Positions 37,517 to 47,230 of a stretch of 64,000 bases of DNA are shown here, in pieces (within the stretch, counting starts at the first letter, position 1; each line of letters begins with the position of its first letter). The stretch is from positions 1,856,001-1,920,000 of the forward strand of contig NZ_CP074373.1 in the NCBI RefSeq assembly GCF_021560035.1, in the 5' to 3' direction. The notes beneath the pieces were generated by a model. It was not told the origin of the DNA. It saw nothing but the letters and a program-made list of their open reading frames with translations, and searched no databases. Position numbers and translations under genes: made by a program. The stretch is from Virgibacillus sp. NKC19-16 (GTDB lineage Bacteria; Bacillota; Bacilli; Bacillales; Amphibacillaceae).

Positions 37517-37777
37517 TTATTTTCCAAAAAATTTATTTAACGATTCCGCATCCATTGGCATATTATTTTTTGTAATGGAATGTACGATTTTATCTTCTTT
37601 TTCCTTGGATAATGGTTTATTAGCTATTTTTGACAAATGACGAACTAATTTTCTTACTGTCTTTTCATCGGAAAAATCGGCATTTTTTACAGAATTTGCG
37701 ACTTTATATACTTCATCTGGGTTAATATTTGCGTTTTGTTGTACTTTGTCAAAAAGATCTTTTTGAAAGTTATTCAC
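37517..37777 (-). CDS. spoVIF: Stage VI sporulation protein F (SpoVIF/YjcC family)
   Basis: 86-residue helical protein matching the sporulation family that in B. subtilis promotes late coat assembly and GerR function. Recognisable segments are FFDKVQQ-like FDKVQQNANINPDEV and KTVRKLVRHLSKIANKPLS. GTG start with GGAGGAG 5 bases upstream. A sigma-K-like promoter precedes it, fitting late mother-cell expression. In B. subtilis the gene is elsewhere, so its place between yphE and gpsA is a lineage difference. Confidence 0.85.
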   Translation of the reverse strand: MNNFQKDLFDKVQQNANINPDEVYKVANSVKNADFSDEKTVRKLVRHLSKIANKPLSKEKEDKIVHSITKNNMPMDAESLNKFFGK

Positions 37778-37808
37778 ACATTCTCCTCCTTGCTTAGTTA
37801 ATTCAACA

Positions 37809-37836
37809 TATTATATGCAGGGAGGATAATTACTGT
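37809..37836 (-). promoter_or_regulatory. Sigma-K-type promoter for spoVIF
   Basis: Minus strand: AC (37835-37836), 17 bases, then CATATAATA (37809-37817), an exact CATAnnnTA match. It also contains TATAAT, so a sigma-A promoter is an alternative. It overlaps the end of gpsA. Confidence 0.55.
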
Positions 37837-38873
37837 TATTGTGAATAGCGTTCTGTGAGCAATTTGGCTAAATCGTCCATTTCTTCCCGTTTATTTCTAT
37901 TCATTAATTGTTCTACAACATCTCTAGGCTCTTTTTCATCAAATAATATTTGATGAATGCCTGTAGTAATCGGCATTTCTACTTGTTGATCTTCAGCAAA
38001 TTGATATGCAGCCTTCACTGTCCTTACACCTTCTACTACCATACCCATTTGCTGTAGTACGTCATCTAACTTATACCCCTGACCTAATAAATTCCCGGCA
38101 CGCCAGTTACGGCTATGTACACTTGTACAGGTAACAATTAAATCGCCAACACCTGGTAACCCCAAAAAGCTGAGCGGATTAGCTCCAAGCGATGTTCCTA
38201 AACGTGCAATTTCAGCTAATCCTCGTGTTATAAGGGCTGCTTTTGCATTATCTCCATATCCCAGGCCATCTGAAATACCTGCACCTAAGGCGATAATATT
38301 TTTCAATGCTCCTCCTAGTTCTATTCCCAAAACATCCGGACTTGTGTAAACACGAAAAGATTCATTAATAAATAAATCCTGTGCATGTTCTGCATTCTCA
38401 TTAGTTATGGAAGAGACTGTTACAGTTGTAGGTTGTCTTAGGGCAACTTCTTCTGCATGACTAGGGCCGGATAACACTACAATATCTTCATCCCTGTAGT
38501 GATCCATTTCCTCACTTATCAATTGTGAAACCCGTTTCAATGTAATTGGTTCAATACCTTTAGACGCATGGATGAGGGTAACTTTATGTTTAAGTGCTTC
38601 ATTCAGCTGCCTACACACATCACGTATTGCACTTGTGGGTACGACGATAACAATCGAGGTAACGTCATGAACTGCTTCTTCTAGATTATGAACTGCTTTT
38701 ATTTGCTCAGGTATAGTCACATCTAAATATTTTTCATTTTTGTGTTTCTTATTAATGTTTTCAACTTGATCCTTTCGATGTGACCAAAGGCGAACGTCAT
38801 TCCCATTATCCGCTAAAACGATACTTAATGCGGTACCCCAACTTCCCGCACCCAATACAGCAACACTAGCCAT
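37836..38873 (-). CDS. gpsA: Glycerol-3-phosphate dehydrogenase (NAD(P)+)
   Basis: Reduces dihydroxyacetone phosphate to sn-glycerol 3-phosphate for phospholipids. The ATG at 38873 (AAGGAGGG 7 bases upstream) gives 345 residues starting MASVAVLGAGSWGTAL with the dinucleotide motif at 8-13. The catalytic Lys region GGALKNIIALGAG and GLPGVGDL are present. Follows der, as in Bacillus. Confidence 0.96.
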   Translation of the reverse strand: MASVAVLGAGSWGTALSIVLADNGNDVRLWSHRKDQVENINKKHKNEKYLDVTIPEQIKAVHNLEEAVHDVTSIVIVVPTSAIRDVCRQLNEALKHKVTLIHASKGIEPITLKRVSQLISEEMDHYRDEDIVVLSGPSHAEEVALRQPTTVTVSSITNENAEHAQDLFINESFRVYTSPDVLGIELGGALKNIIALGAGISDGLGYGDNAKAALITRGLAEIARLGTSLGANPLSFLGLPGVGDLIVTCTSVHSRNWRAGNLLGQGYKLDDVLQQMGMVVEGVRTVKAAYQFAEDQQVEMPITTGIHQILFDEKEPRDVVEQLMNRNKREEMDDLAKLLTERYSQ

Positions 38874-38886
38874 ATGTTTTCCCTCC

Positions 38887-40197
38887 TTATTGCCTTTTTC
38901 TTGCAAATATTTGAATTGGTGTACCTACAAAACCAAATGCGTCTCGTATTTTATTTTCTAAAAAGCGTTTATATGAAAAATGCATTAATTCAGGGTCATT
39001 GACAAATACGACAAAACTGGGTGGTTTAACAGCAACTTGAGTTGCATAAAGTACTTTCAGGCGCCTTCCTTTAAGTGTTGGCGTTGGATTCATTGCCAAT
39101 GCATCCATGATGACATCATTTAAAACGTTGGTAGGTACTCGTTTCGCGTGATTCTCGCTAGCTACCTTTATTGATGGAATAAGTGTATGCAGTCTTTTCT
39201 TTGTCTTGGCAGATAAGAATACAATTGGCGCATAATCTAAAAACTGAAATTGCTTTCGTACTTTTGTTTCATATTCTTTCATTGTTTTTTCATTTGATTC
39301 TACTGTATCCCATTTATTTACAACAATAACAATTGCACGTCCTGCATCGTGTGCATATCCAGCAATCTTTTTATCTTGTTCTCTAATACCTGTTTCAGCA
39401 TCAATTAAAACTAATACCACATCTGAACGCTCAATTGCCTTCAGTGCTCGAAGTACACTATACTTTTCTGTAGTCTCATAAACTTTCCCCCGCTTTCGCA
39501 TGCCTGCTGTATCAATGATGACATAATCTTGCGCGTCTTTATTTAAGTACGTATCAGTAGCCTCTCTTGTTGTACCTTCTATTTCACTTACGATGACACG
39601 TTCTTCATTTAAAATGGAATTGACCAAGGATGATTTGCCGACATTTGGTCTCCCGATTAAACTAAAATAGATCGTATCTTCATTATCTTCTTCATCCTCA
39701 TTTTGGGGGAAGTGACTGACTACTTCATCTAATAGATCGCCCAAACCTAAACCGTGAGATCCTGAAATAGGATAAGGAATGCCAAAACCTAGTGAATAAA
39801 ATTCATAAATATTTTCGCGCATTTCCGGATTATCAATTTTATTAACTCCAAGAACAATTGGCTTATTTGATTTAAACAATAGCTTAGCAACCTCTTCATC
39901 GGCTGCTGTAATGCCTTCTTTGCCATTTACGAGGAAAATAATAACGTCTGCTTCATCAATCGCTATTTCGGCTTGGTAACGCATCTGCTGAAGTAAAGGC
40001 TCATCACCAATTTCAATTCCTCCTGTGTCAATAATATTAAAATATTGGGATAGCCACTCACCTTGTGCGTATACCCTGTCTCTTGTTACTCCTGGAACAT
40101 CATCGACGATAGAGATTCTTTCGCCAACTAATCTATTAAATATAGTTGATTTTCCAACATTGGGTCTTCCTACAATAGCTACAACTGATTTCCTCAT
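38887..40197 (-). CDS. der: Ribosome-assembly GTPase Der (EngA)
   Basis: Essential GTPase of 50S subunit maturation. The 436-residue product has two tandem G domains, each with GRPNVGKS (about 10-17 and 183-190), DTAGM-type G3, and NKxD (NKID, NKWD) motifs, then a KH-like C-terminal domain. AAAGGA precedes the ATG. Confidence 0.97.
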   Translation of the reverse strand: MRKSVVAIVGRPNVGKSTIFNRLVGERISIVDDVPGVTRDRVYAQGEWLSQYFNIIDTGGIEIGDEPLLQQMRYQAEIAIDEADVIIFLVNGKEGITAADEEVAKLLFKSNKPIVLGVNKIDNPEMRENIYEFYSLGFGIPYPISGSHGLGLGDLLDEVVSHFPQNEDEEDNEDTIYFSLIGRPNVGKSSLVNSILNEERVIVSEIEGTTREATDTYLNKDAQDYVIIDTAGMRKRGKVYETTEKYSVLRALKAIERSDVVLVLIDAETGIREQDKKIAGYAHDAGRAIVIVVNKWDTVESNEKTMKEYETKVRKQFQFLDYAPIVFLSAKTKKRLHTLIPSIKVASENHAKRVPTNVLNDVIMDALAMNPTPTLKGRRLKVLYATQVAVKPPSFVVFVNDPELMHFSYKRFLENKIRDAFGFVGTPIQIFARKRQ

Positions 40198-40326
40198 GAA
40201 AGGAACATCCTTTCTCTATACCCTAATTTGCTTTAACTTCATTCATTCTAGCAAATGTTGATGACATTAACAATTAATTTTAGTGCTTCACAATAATAAA
40301 AAGCTCACTCAAGATTTTGAAGCTAT

Positions 40327-40935
40327 TCAATCATTTTGCCACTTCACTGTTTGCTTATGGTTGTTTTGTAACACCGCATATAATTTATATTTTCCCGTGT
40401 GTAGTATGTCTAGTAACTTAAGTATTCCTAAAATAAATAACAAAACATCAAAAAACTGCATTTCCCCTATGGATACACGGAATCCGTAGCTCGATAACAT
40501 AAGCCCATAAATCAGCTCTCCACATGATAAGCCTAATAAACAAATACATAATTGATTGTAAAATCCTTTAGCCAATATGGTTATAAGCAGACCCAAAATA
40601 AATGAAATAAGAATCACTCTTGGTAAAATAAACCATACAGGTGAGCCTTTTTCCCATAAAAGGATAGCTGCATAACCAATCATAATCGTAAATGAAGCAA
40701 ATAAGTGATATATCACACGCGGCAGCTGTATTAATAAAACAAAGGATCCTCCGATTACTAGTAAAAGTGCCACGGAGATTTGCTGATTGGGGGTTCCGAT
40801 GTAGATGCTAGAACTGAGAATCGTTACTAAGATCCAGCTGGCCAAAATCGTTCTTTTTTTACTTTTTATCATGAAAAATGTAACAATAATCCATAAAATC
40901 CAACTAAACCAATAAAATAAAAGACCATTCGCCAT
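40327..40935 (-). CDS. yphA: YphA-like multi-pass membrane protein
   Basis: 202 residues with about six to seven hydrophobic helices, starting MANGLLFYWFSWILWIIVTFFM. Function unknown. Assignment rests on topology, length and position between ypfD and der. The ATG at 40935 was preferred over the GTG at 40944 for ribosome-site spacing. fni and seaA, which flank yphA in B. subtilis, are absent here. Confidence 0.7.
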   Translation of the reverse strand: MANGLLFYWFSWILWIIVTFFMIKSKKRTILASWILVTILSSSIYIGTPNQQISVALLLVIGGSFVLLIQLPRVIYHLFASFTIMIGYAAILLWEKGSPVWFILPRVILISFILGLLITILAKGFYNQLCICLLGLSCGELIYGLMLSSYGFRVSIGEMQFFDVLLFILGILKLLDILHTGKYKLYAVLQNNHKQTVKWQND

Positions 40936-40984
40936 AAACAACACATCCCATTAGGCATTATGGCTATTATTTATAAATTCTATA

Positions 40985-41018
40985 CAAAAAAGAGTTCTTT
41001 CCAAACGAAGGAAAGAAC
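40985..41018 (-). terminator. Terminator after ypfD
   Basis: GTTCTTTCC/GGAAAGAAC stem (40994-41002 with 41010-41018) with a 7-base loop, followed on the minus strand by TCTTTTTTG. Confidence 0.85.
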
Positions 41019-41039
41019 CTTTTATATTATTTATTAAAT

Positions 41040-42170
41040 TTACTTGTATTTATTAAGCTTATCTCCAATGAAGTCACCAATTTGGAATCCGGATTGATCT
41101 TCATCTTTTTCGTATTGCTGATAATCTTTAGCTTCCTGTTCCTGCTCCAGTTCTTTAATACTTAGTGAAATTCGTTCTTCTTTTTCATTTACATCGAGTA
41201 CCTTGACTTCGATCTGCTGGCCAACCTCAAGAACCTCTTGTGGTGTACCTATATGCCTATTTGCAATTTGTGAAATGTGAACTAACCCTTCTACGCCGGG
41301 TAGTACTTCAATAAATGCCCCAAAGTTAACAAGACGCTTAACGGTTCCTTCCAATACATCACCTCGAGAAACGCGATCTGCTATATTAGCCCATGGTCCT
41401 GGCAATGTTTTCTTTCGTGATAGGGAAATACGCTCATTATCACGATCAACGGACAATACTTCGACGCTAATATTGTCCCCCTCTGAAACTACATCAGATG
41501 CTTTATCTACATGCTCATGTGCTAACTGGGATATATGAACAAGACCATCAACGCCACCAATATCGACAAAAACACCAAAATGGGTTAGACGCTGTACAGT
41601 TCCTTCCAGAACTTGACCTTCTTCTAACGACTGTAATAGTTCATTTTTGACTACATTAGCTTCTTCTTCGACTACTGCCCGATGGGATAATATGATACGA
41701 TTTTGTTCTCTATTTAAATCCGCTATCTTTACAGTTAATCGTTTATCCTTATAACCTGAAAAGTCCTCAACAAAATAAGTTTCAACTAACGATGCTGGTA
41801 TAAAACCACGAATGCCTACGTCAACAACCAGGCCACCTTTTACAATTTCTTTTACTTCTGTTTCAAATGTTTCTTTGTTATTATACTTTTCTTCTAAATC
41901 AACCCAGGCTTTATCAGCATCGATTGCTTTTTTGGAAAGTATTATTTCGTCATCATCTATTTTTATTACTTTTAAGGTAATGGCCTCCCCCTCTCCTGCA
42001 ACATCACTCGTTGACTCTACGTGAAGATTTGATAGTTCACCAATTGGGAGTATACCTTCCGTTTTATACCCAATATCTACAAGAACTTGTTTTTCTTCAA
42101 CTTTAACAACTGTACCTGTCAATGTATTACCTACTTCTACTTCTTCTAATGCATTGTTTGTTTCACTCAT
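41040..42170 (-). CDS. ypfD: S1 RNA-binding-domain protein (ribosomal protein S1 homolog, YpfD)
   Basis: RNA-binding protein associated with the 30S subunit; dispensable in B. subtilis. The 376-residue product has four S1 OB-fold repeats (about 14-85, 100-170, 185-255, 270-345); the last two are best conserved (GLVHISQLAHEHVDKASDVV). The ATG at 42170 has AGGAGG 8 bases upstream, better than the ATG two codons earlier. The short C-terminal tail is acidic. Confidence 0.92.
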   Translation of the reverse strand: MSETNNALEEVEVGNTLTGTVVKVEEKQVLVDIGYKTEGILPIGELSNLHVESTSDVAGEGEAITLKVIKIDDDEIILSKKAIDADKAWVDLEEKYNNKETFETEVKEIVKGGLVVDVGIRGFIPASLVETYFVEDFSGYKDKRLTVKIADLNREQNRIILSHRAVVEEEANVVKNELLQSLEEGQVLEGTVQRLTHFGVFVDIGGVDGLVHISQLAHEHVDKASDVVSEGDNISVEVLSVDRDNERISLSRKKTLPGPWANIADRVSRGDVLEGTVKRLVNFGAFIEVLPGVEGLVHISQIANRHIGTPQEVLEVGQQIEVKVLDVNEKEERISLSIKELEQEQEAKDYQQYEKDEDQSGFQIGDFIGDKLNKYK

Positions 42171-42337
42171 ATCCATAGCCTCCTAAAGCAGTTCGAACTG
42201 TCATGTGATTTTGATGACAATACAAGTTTCCTTTTATTCTACATTTTATATTAGTAAATGTTTAAAAGTAAACTAATAAAAAAACCCTTTTATATAACTT
42301 CTAATAATTATAATTATTTGTCAAGTAAAGCAGTTTC

Positions 42338-42919
42338 TTATTGATGATTTTCCTTAAGTGTTTTAATCTCTGCCATGATAGCTTCAGCAGCTTCTTTTGC
42401 AGAAGCTTTAGTAGAACGATAATGATCCATGTCTATTGGCTTACCATATACAACTGTAAGTCTCTTCCATCCTTTGTATGGCCCAATAATAGCACATGGA
42501 ATGATTACTGCACTTGATCGTAATGCAAAAAATCCGGCCCCTGCTAACGGCTGTCCAAGTTCACCTGTTTTACTTCTAGTCCCTTCCGGAAATAGCCCCA
42601 GGGTTTCGTTATTTTCAAGTATTTTAAGCCCCTTTCTTAATGCGTTACGATCACTTATTCCCCGTTTAACTGGAAATGCATGGATAGCTACTAATAATTT
42701 ACCCAAAATACGCTTTTCGAATAATTCTCCTTTCGCCATAAAGTATATATCCCTTGGAGAGGTAATGCCAACTACAGGTGGATCTAAATTCGATATATGA
42801 TTAGAACAGATAATGACTGGCCCTTTTTTTGGTACATTTTCTTTACCAATTACGTTGATTCGAAAAAGCGGGAAAAAAATACTAGCTACAACATATTTTG
42901 CTACTTTATATAAACTCAT
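42338..42919 (-). CDS. plsC: 1-acyl-sn-glycerol-3-phosphate acyltransferase
   Basis: Acylates lysophosphatidic acid at the membrane in phospholipid synthesis. The 193-residue product has the catalytic NHISNLD (NHx4D), the G3P-binding FPEGTRS and the PVKRG segment, with an N-terminal hydrophobic stretch. The ATG at 42919 has AAAGGGGG 7 bases upstream. Lies between cmk and ypfD. Confidence 0.92.
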   Translation of the reverse strand: MSLYKVAKYVVASIFFPLFRINVIGKENVPKKGPVIICSNHISNLDPPVVGITSPRDIYFMAKGELFEKRILGKLLVAIHAFPVKRGISDRNALRKGLKILENNETLGLFPEGTRSKTGELGQPLAGAGFFALRSSAVIIPCAIIGPYKGWKRLTVVYGKPIDMDHYRSTKASAKEAAEAIMAEIKTLKENHQ

Positions 42920-42949
42920 ATGCATTCCCCCTTTAAGCGTGATTTTTAG

Positions 42950-43627
42950 TTAATTAGTAGTCTTTTTGGCCTTCGCTAAAATACGCTGCGCCACGTCATT
43001 AATTGATAAAGAAGTCGTATCTATTTCAAATGCATCATCTGCTTTAATTAAAGGAGCAGCTTCCCGTTTGGAGTCGATAAGATCTCTTTGTTCAATTTCC
43101 CTTTTCAACGCTTCTATATTAGATTGAAATCCTTTTTTTAGGTTCTCTTCATATCGCCGTTTCGCGCGTTCTTCAACTGTTGCAACTAAGAATATTTTTA
43201 CTTCTGCATTCGGAAGGACATGCGTCCCAATATCCCGGCCATCCATAACAACACCACGATTTGCAGCTAAATTCTGTTGCCTATTAACCATTTCTTTGCG
43301 AATATTGGCATGTTTAGCAACAAATGAGACATTGTTTGTAACCTTTTGTGAGCGAATTTCGGATGTAACATCTGTACCATCTACCGATATGATTTGACCA
43401 CTTTCACCTTGTTTTAATTTAATATCTATACGTTTTAGTAAGTTAACTAAAAGATCCTCATCATCCAAATCAATATTTTCAATCATTGCTTGAAGTGTTA
43501 GGGCACGATACATTGCTCCTGTATCAATATAAATATAGGAAAGTTTCTCTGCTACGATTTTTGCTACGGTACTTTTTCCAGCTGCCGCCGGCCCGTCAAT
43601 TGCAATTGCTATTGTTTTATTATTCAC
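42950..43627 (-). CDS. cmk: Cytidylate kinase
   Basis: Phosphorylates CMP and dCMP. The 225-residue product begins [20 protein letters not shown] (P-loop about 12-19) and has [20 protein letters not shown]. The start is a GTG with GAGAGGG rather far upstream (13 bases), so translation initiation may be weak. ypfA and ypfB, upstream in B. subtilis, are missing. Confidence 0.95.
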   Translation of the reverse strand: MNNKTIAIAIDGPAAAGKSTVAKIVAEKLSYIYIDTGAMYRALTLQAMIENIDLDDEDLLVNLLKRIDIKLKQGESGQIISVDGTDVTSEIRSQKVTNNVSFVAKHANIRKEMVNRQQNLAANRGVVMDGRDIGTHVLPNAEVKIFLVATVEERAKRRYEENLKKGFQSNIEALKREIEQRDLIDSKREAAPLIKADDAFEIDTTSLSINDVAQRILAKAKKTTN

Positions 43628-43774
43628 TGAAAAAATTCATCCCTCTCATCGCACTAAAAGATTAAGTAACCATTAGAAAAAACTTGGCAAGTACCAAGTT
43701 ACTATTAACCATCTTAGTTTAAATAATAACATAACTGTTATGAAAAACGCTATCGCATCTTTTTAGAGATAAAT

Positions 43775-43803
43775 GAAAAAAGGAAAGGCATAAGCCCTTC
43801 CTT
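43775..43803 (-). terminator. Terminator after sleB-ypeB
   Basis: Ten-pair stem with one G-U (43780-43789 with 43794-43803), TTAT loop, T-run on the minus strand. It overlaps the ypeB stop codon. Confidence 0.85.
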
Positions 43804-45145
43804 AAAAAGTTCCTGCATAATTTATTTCTTTGCCATCTAATTTCTCTACTCTCTCTTCTCTTCCATTCATTGCATTAATAAATATTCGATATGTTTCATT
43901 ATCTAATACACCCAGAAACTCATAGGTAAATACTTCCTCACCCATATCATTATCAATGACAGCCATAAATTCTTCCTGTATGTCCACATTAGGATTCACG
44001 GCTTCCTTCGCTTCAGATTCAGATAGTTCGGGCTCAGGTATGTCCCTCTCGGTGTGATTCATAAAATAGTTTTCTGCTGTAATCCCTAGTATTTCACCAT
44101 TATCTAACCCAACTTTAACTTCTATTGCATCAGAGAATACCCGGACACCGTCATCATTATAGATAAATGAATAAAAACCGACGTTGTCGTATTCATTACT
44201 TTCGTACACCTGCATATTTTCGAAGTTATTGTTTTCTATATATGCTTCTGCTTCTTTCAATCCTTCATTTAGGCTTATTTGTTTTTCATTAACTGGTCTG
44301 TCGATTAATAGCGTTATTGGATGCCCTCCCTGCACAGACATGTCCATATAGCCATTCTTTTCATCATTTTTATAGGAAATACTGTACATAGGGATGTCAG
44401 CTCCATCACCAGTTTGCGTGAGTGTCATATTTTGTTCATTATCGACGTTAAAATGTTCTTTACTTAAATTTAACGCCTCCTCCTCACTAATTTGATCTCC
44501 ATCCAACGATTTATATTTATGTTCTTGTGAGGAGGTTCCCGTTATAGGAGAATCAACATTACTCTCTGAAAACCCTTCTACGGTGTCTTCAACTGTTTTA
44601 AAACCATCAACGATCGTATTGTCCATTTGCTCATCTTCATTAGCTAAAGCAAGTTGAACATCCATCCAGCGTAAATTATTATCTAAAGCTACATGCTGAA
44701 CACGCCTGAGTTCATTTTTAATATCTGTCGATTGTGCATATAAATCTTCTAATGACTTCGTCTCCTCGTCGGAAAGAGGCTCATCTTCTAAATTTCGTAC
44801 TGCTGTTTTATACGTAAAATCACCGATATTGGAAAGAAATTCTTCCGTTTTGTTAAAGGGAAGCAAACCTAATGGCAGTTGACCAACATTTGATAAGGAC
44901 TCTGATGTCAAGCGCCATATATCCACTAATTGCGGGGACAGTCTTTGAGTTGAGTTCATGGCTAGTGCTGTACCGATTTTGTCATTTAACAAATCCATAT
45001 TATAGGACAGTTCATGAAACGCACGTTGATAGGTATTCTCTGCTTGGGTAAGTACGGCATTCTTTTCCTGATGCTCTTGATAGCCCCAAAAAGCTGTTCC
45101 AGCAACTCCAATCGTAAGTACTGCTATTAAAATCCAACGAATCAT
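43802..45145 (-). CDS. ypeB: Germination protein YpeB
   Basis: Partner required for correct localisation and stability of the cortex-lytic enzyme SleB in the spore. The 447-residue product has an N-terminal signal/anchor (about 5-22), a helical domain, and C-terminal PepSY-type repeats (about 230-440). The ATG at 45145 has AAAGGTG 8 bases upstream; the GTG at 45154 is too close to that site. Follows sleB by 15 bases. Confidence 0.95.
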   Translation of the reverse strand: MIRWILIAVLTIGVAGTAFWGYQEHQEKNAVLTQAENTYQRAFHELSYNMDLLNDKIGTALAMNSTQRLSPQLVDIWRLTSESLSNVGQLPLGLLPFNKTEEFLSNIGDFTYKTAVRNLEDEPLSDEETKSLEDLYAQSTDIKNELRRVQHVALDNNLRWMDVQLALANEDEQMDNTIVDGFKTVEDTVEGFSESNVDSPITGTSSQEHKYKSLDGDQISEEEALNLSKEHFNVDNEQNMTLTQTGDGADIPMYSISYKNDEKNGYMDMSVQGGHPITLLIDRPVNEKQISLNEGLKEAEAYIENNNFENMQVYESNEYDNVGFYSFIYNDDGVRVFSDAIEVKVGLDNGEILGITAENYFMNHTERDIPEPELSESEAKEAVNPNVDIQEEFMAVIDNDMGEEVFTYEFLGVLDNETYRIFINAMNGREERVEKLDGKEINYAGTF

Positions 45146-45160
45146 ATATCTCACACCTTT

Positions 45161-46003
45161 CTATATAGCAAATATGTGTTTGCCGATTTTTTTAATTTGT
45201 TGCCTTGTCCAGATCCAATCTGATGTTGCTGTGTCAGGGTTAAAATAATAGATTGCGTTTCCTGATGGATCCCAGCCATTAATCGCATCAAGCACAGCTT
45301 CTGTTGCAGTCTCGTCAGGCGTTAACCAAATTTGTCCGTCGGCAACGGCAGTAAAAGCTCTTGGTTCAAATATGACTCCAGAGGCCGTATTGGGAAATGT
45401 GGGGCTTTCAACCCGATTTAAGATAACTGCCGCAACTGCAACCTTACCTACATAGGGCTCCCCTCTAGCTTCTCCGTGTACTGCGTTTGCCATCAATTGA
45501 ATATCATTTTGTGAAAATCCTTGTGGTACATTTACACTTGCCGTACTTGTTGATTGGCCTTCTGAGGCACCACCATCTGCGTTCGCACCACCCGATCCTC
45601 CACCTGAGGAGGTCTGATTCTGAGTATCGTCACCTCCATAATGTGTAAAATCGTTTCCCTGATTAATTTGTTCCTTCACATAACTCTCATCGTAATTACT
45701 TGCTTCTACAAGCTTATTCTTTGTAGTCTGTCCGGCTAAACCATCTATCTCAAGTCCGAACTCATATTGAAAGTTTCGTAAGGCCCAGTACGTACCCCAA
45801 CCGAAGACACCATCAATATCTCCATTATAGAAACCTAAATATTGTAATCTGGATTGTAATTCAATTACATCGTCCCCTGTTGCACCTTGCTGAATCACTT
45901 GAGGACTAAAAGCATCTACAGGCTTTTGTGAATGTGATGCTAGCAGTCCTATAAATAATAAACATGTAATTACAAATAAAAGAGACATTTTTTTATAGGC
46001 CAT
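45161..46003 (-). CDS. sleB: Spore cortex-lytic enzyme SleB
   Basis: Lytic transglycosylase that degrades spore cortex during germination. Signal peptide (about 1-31), peptidoglycan-binding domain (about 38-98; GDDVIELQSRLQYLGFYNGDIDGVFG), a Gly/Ser/Asn-rich linker (about 120-155), then the Hydrolase_2 domain with the presumed catalytic Glu178 in HGEARGEP. GGAGG precedes the ATG. The usual forespore partner ypeB follows. prsW, which B. subtilis has upstream, is absent. Confidence 0.96.
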   Translation of the reverse strand: MAYKKMSLLFVITCLLFIGLLASHSQKPVDAFSPQVIQQGATGDDVIELQSRLQYLGFYNGDIDGVFGWGTYWALRNFQYEFGLEIDGLAGQTTKNKLVEASNYDESYVKEQINQGNDFTHYGGDDTQNQTSSGGGSGGANADGGASEGQSTSTASVNVPQGFSQNDIQLMANAVHGEARGEPYVGKVAVAAVILNRVESPTFPNTASGVIFEPRAFTAVADGQIWLTPDETATEAVLDAINGWDPSGNAIYYFNPDTATSDWIWTRQQIKKIGKHIFAI

Positions 46004-46219
46004 CGTTTATCCTCCTGCTTTATATTGTGATACCTATTTTTTGAATTAATCTCCTTTTTATTCATAAATAGATGAATATCTTAAAGTCGGTCTTCTTGAT
46101 AAGCAATTTTAAAACCTCTTTCAAGTGAGTATAAAGTATCTTAGGGTTGTTGTTTATATTTTTCAAAGTTAGTATTAAAAATAGGGTGAAAACAAATAGT
46201 GTTGAAGTAGGTGAACAAT

Positions 46220-47188
46220 ATGAAAAATATCTTACTTATTCATACAGGTGGAACAATTTCCATGCTGGAAAATAAAGAAACGGGGGAAGTTACCACTGCA
46301 GAGGAACATCCATTAACGGCTATATCTGATCATCTTCATGCATATGCGAATGTTGATGAAATAATTGAATTTGATCTTCCATCACCGCAAATAACCCCAC
46401 AGCATATGCTTAAATTGGCCAAAAAAATTGAGCAAGTGATCTCCATGTATGATGGAATAGTTGTGACACATGGTACAGATACATTAGAAGAAACTGCTTA
46501 CTTTTTGGATTTAGTTCTTGAGACAGAAAAACCGATTATTTTAACCGGAGCAATGCGATCCAGTAATGAAATCGGGTCAGACGCATTATATAATTTAATT
46601 AGCTCTTTAAGGGTTAGTGTTGAGGACGAAGCATCTCGTAAGGGCGTCTTGGTAGTAATGAATGACGAAATACATACTGCTAAGCATGTAACAAAAACTT
46701 CGACAAGCAATATTGCTACATTTCAAAGTCCGCAATATGGGCCGATTGGTATTATTACAAAAGACGCCATCTTATTTCATCATACAATTCTTTCGAGACA
46801 TACGAATAAAATTCATAACATATCCAAAAATGTATTTTTGCTAAAATCATATGCTGGAATGGATGCGCGGCTCCTTGAAGCGATATATCAGGCAAAGGCG
46901 GATGGTATTGTAATTGAAGGACTTGGACAGGGAAATTTACCAAAAGAAACATTGGAAACACTTAAAAAAATAATGGATGATCATATTCCGGTGATTCTTA
47001 CTTCAAGATGTTATCAAGGGACTGTACAGCCAACGTATAGCTATGATGGAGGAGGAAAACACTTAAAAGAAATGGGGGTGATTTTAGCAAACAGCTTAAC
47101 AGGCCCCAAGGCCAGGATTAAATTATTAATTGAACTAGAAAACACTACGAATGGTGAAATATTAAGACAAAGTTTTGCAAAAAACTAA
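46220..47188 (+). CDS. ansA: L-asparaginase type I
   Basis: Hydrolyses asparagine to aspartate and ammonia. The 322-residue product has both active-site motifs: HTGGTIS (Thr12 region) and VVTHGTDTLEETAYF. No signal peptide, so cytosolic. The ATG at 46220 has AGGTG 6 bases upstream, better than the GTG at 46211. It stands alone on the plus strand between sleB and ypdA, ending at a bidirectional terminator. Confidence 0.94.
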   Translation: MKNILLIHTGGTISMLENKETGEVTTAEEHPLTAISDHLHAYANVDEIIEFDLPSPQITPQHMLKLAKKIEQVISMYDGIVVTHGTDTLEETAYFLDLVLETEKPIILTGAMRSSNEIGSDALYNLISSLRVSVEDEASRKGVLVVMNDEIHTAKHVTKTSTSNIATFQSPQYGPIGIITKDAILFHHTILSRHTNKIHNISKNVFLLKSYAGMDARLLEAIYQAKADGIVIEGLGQGNLPKETLETLKKIMDDHIPVILTSRCYQGTVQPTYSYDGGGKHLKEMGVILANSLTGPKARIKLLIELENTTNGEILRQSFAKN

Positions 47189-47190
47189 TA

Positions 47191-47223
47191 AAATGATAGC
47201 TGACGGAAAATCAGCTATCATTT
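47191..47223. terminator. Bidirectional terminator between ansA and ypdA
   Basis: Perfect 13-base stem (47191-47203 with 47211-47223), 7-base loop, A/T-rich on both sides, between convergent stop codons. Confidence 0.9.
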
Positions 47224-47230
47224 ATATTTT

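Noticed and set aside
37449-37640. 63-codon plus-strand frame opposite spoVIF
   Set aside because: Antisense shadow of spoVIF without a ribosome site.
43600-43640. Six-codon frame overlapping the GTG start of cmk
   Set aside because: Its ATG directly touches the purine-rich site, so spacing does not allow initiation; likely chance.
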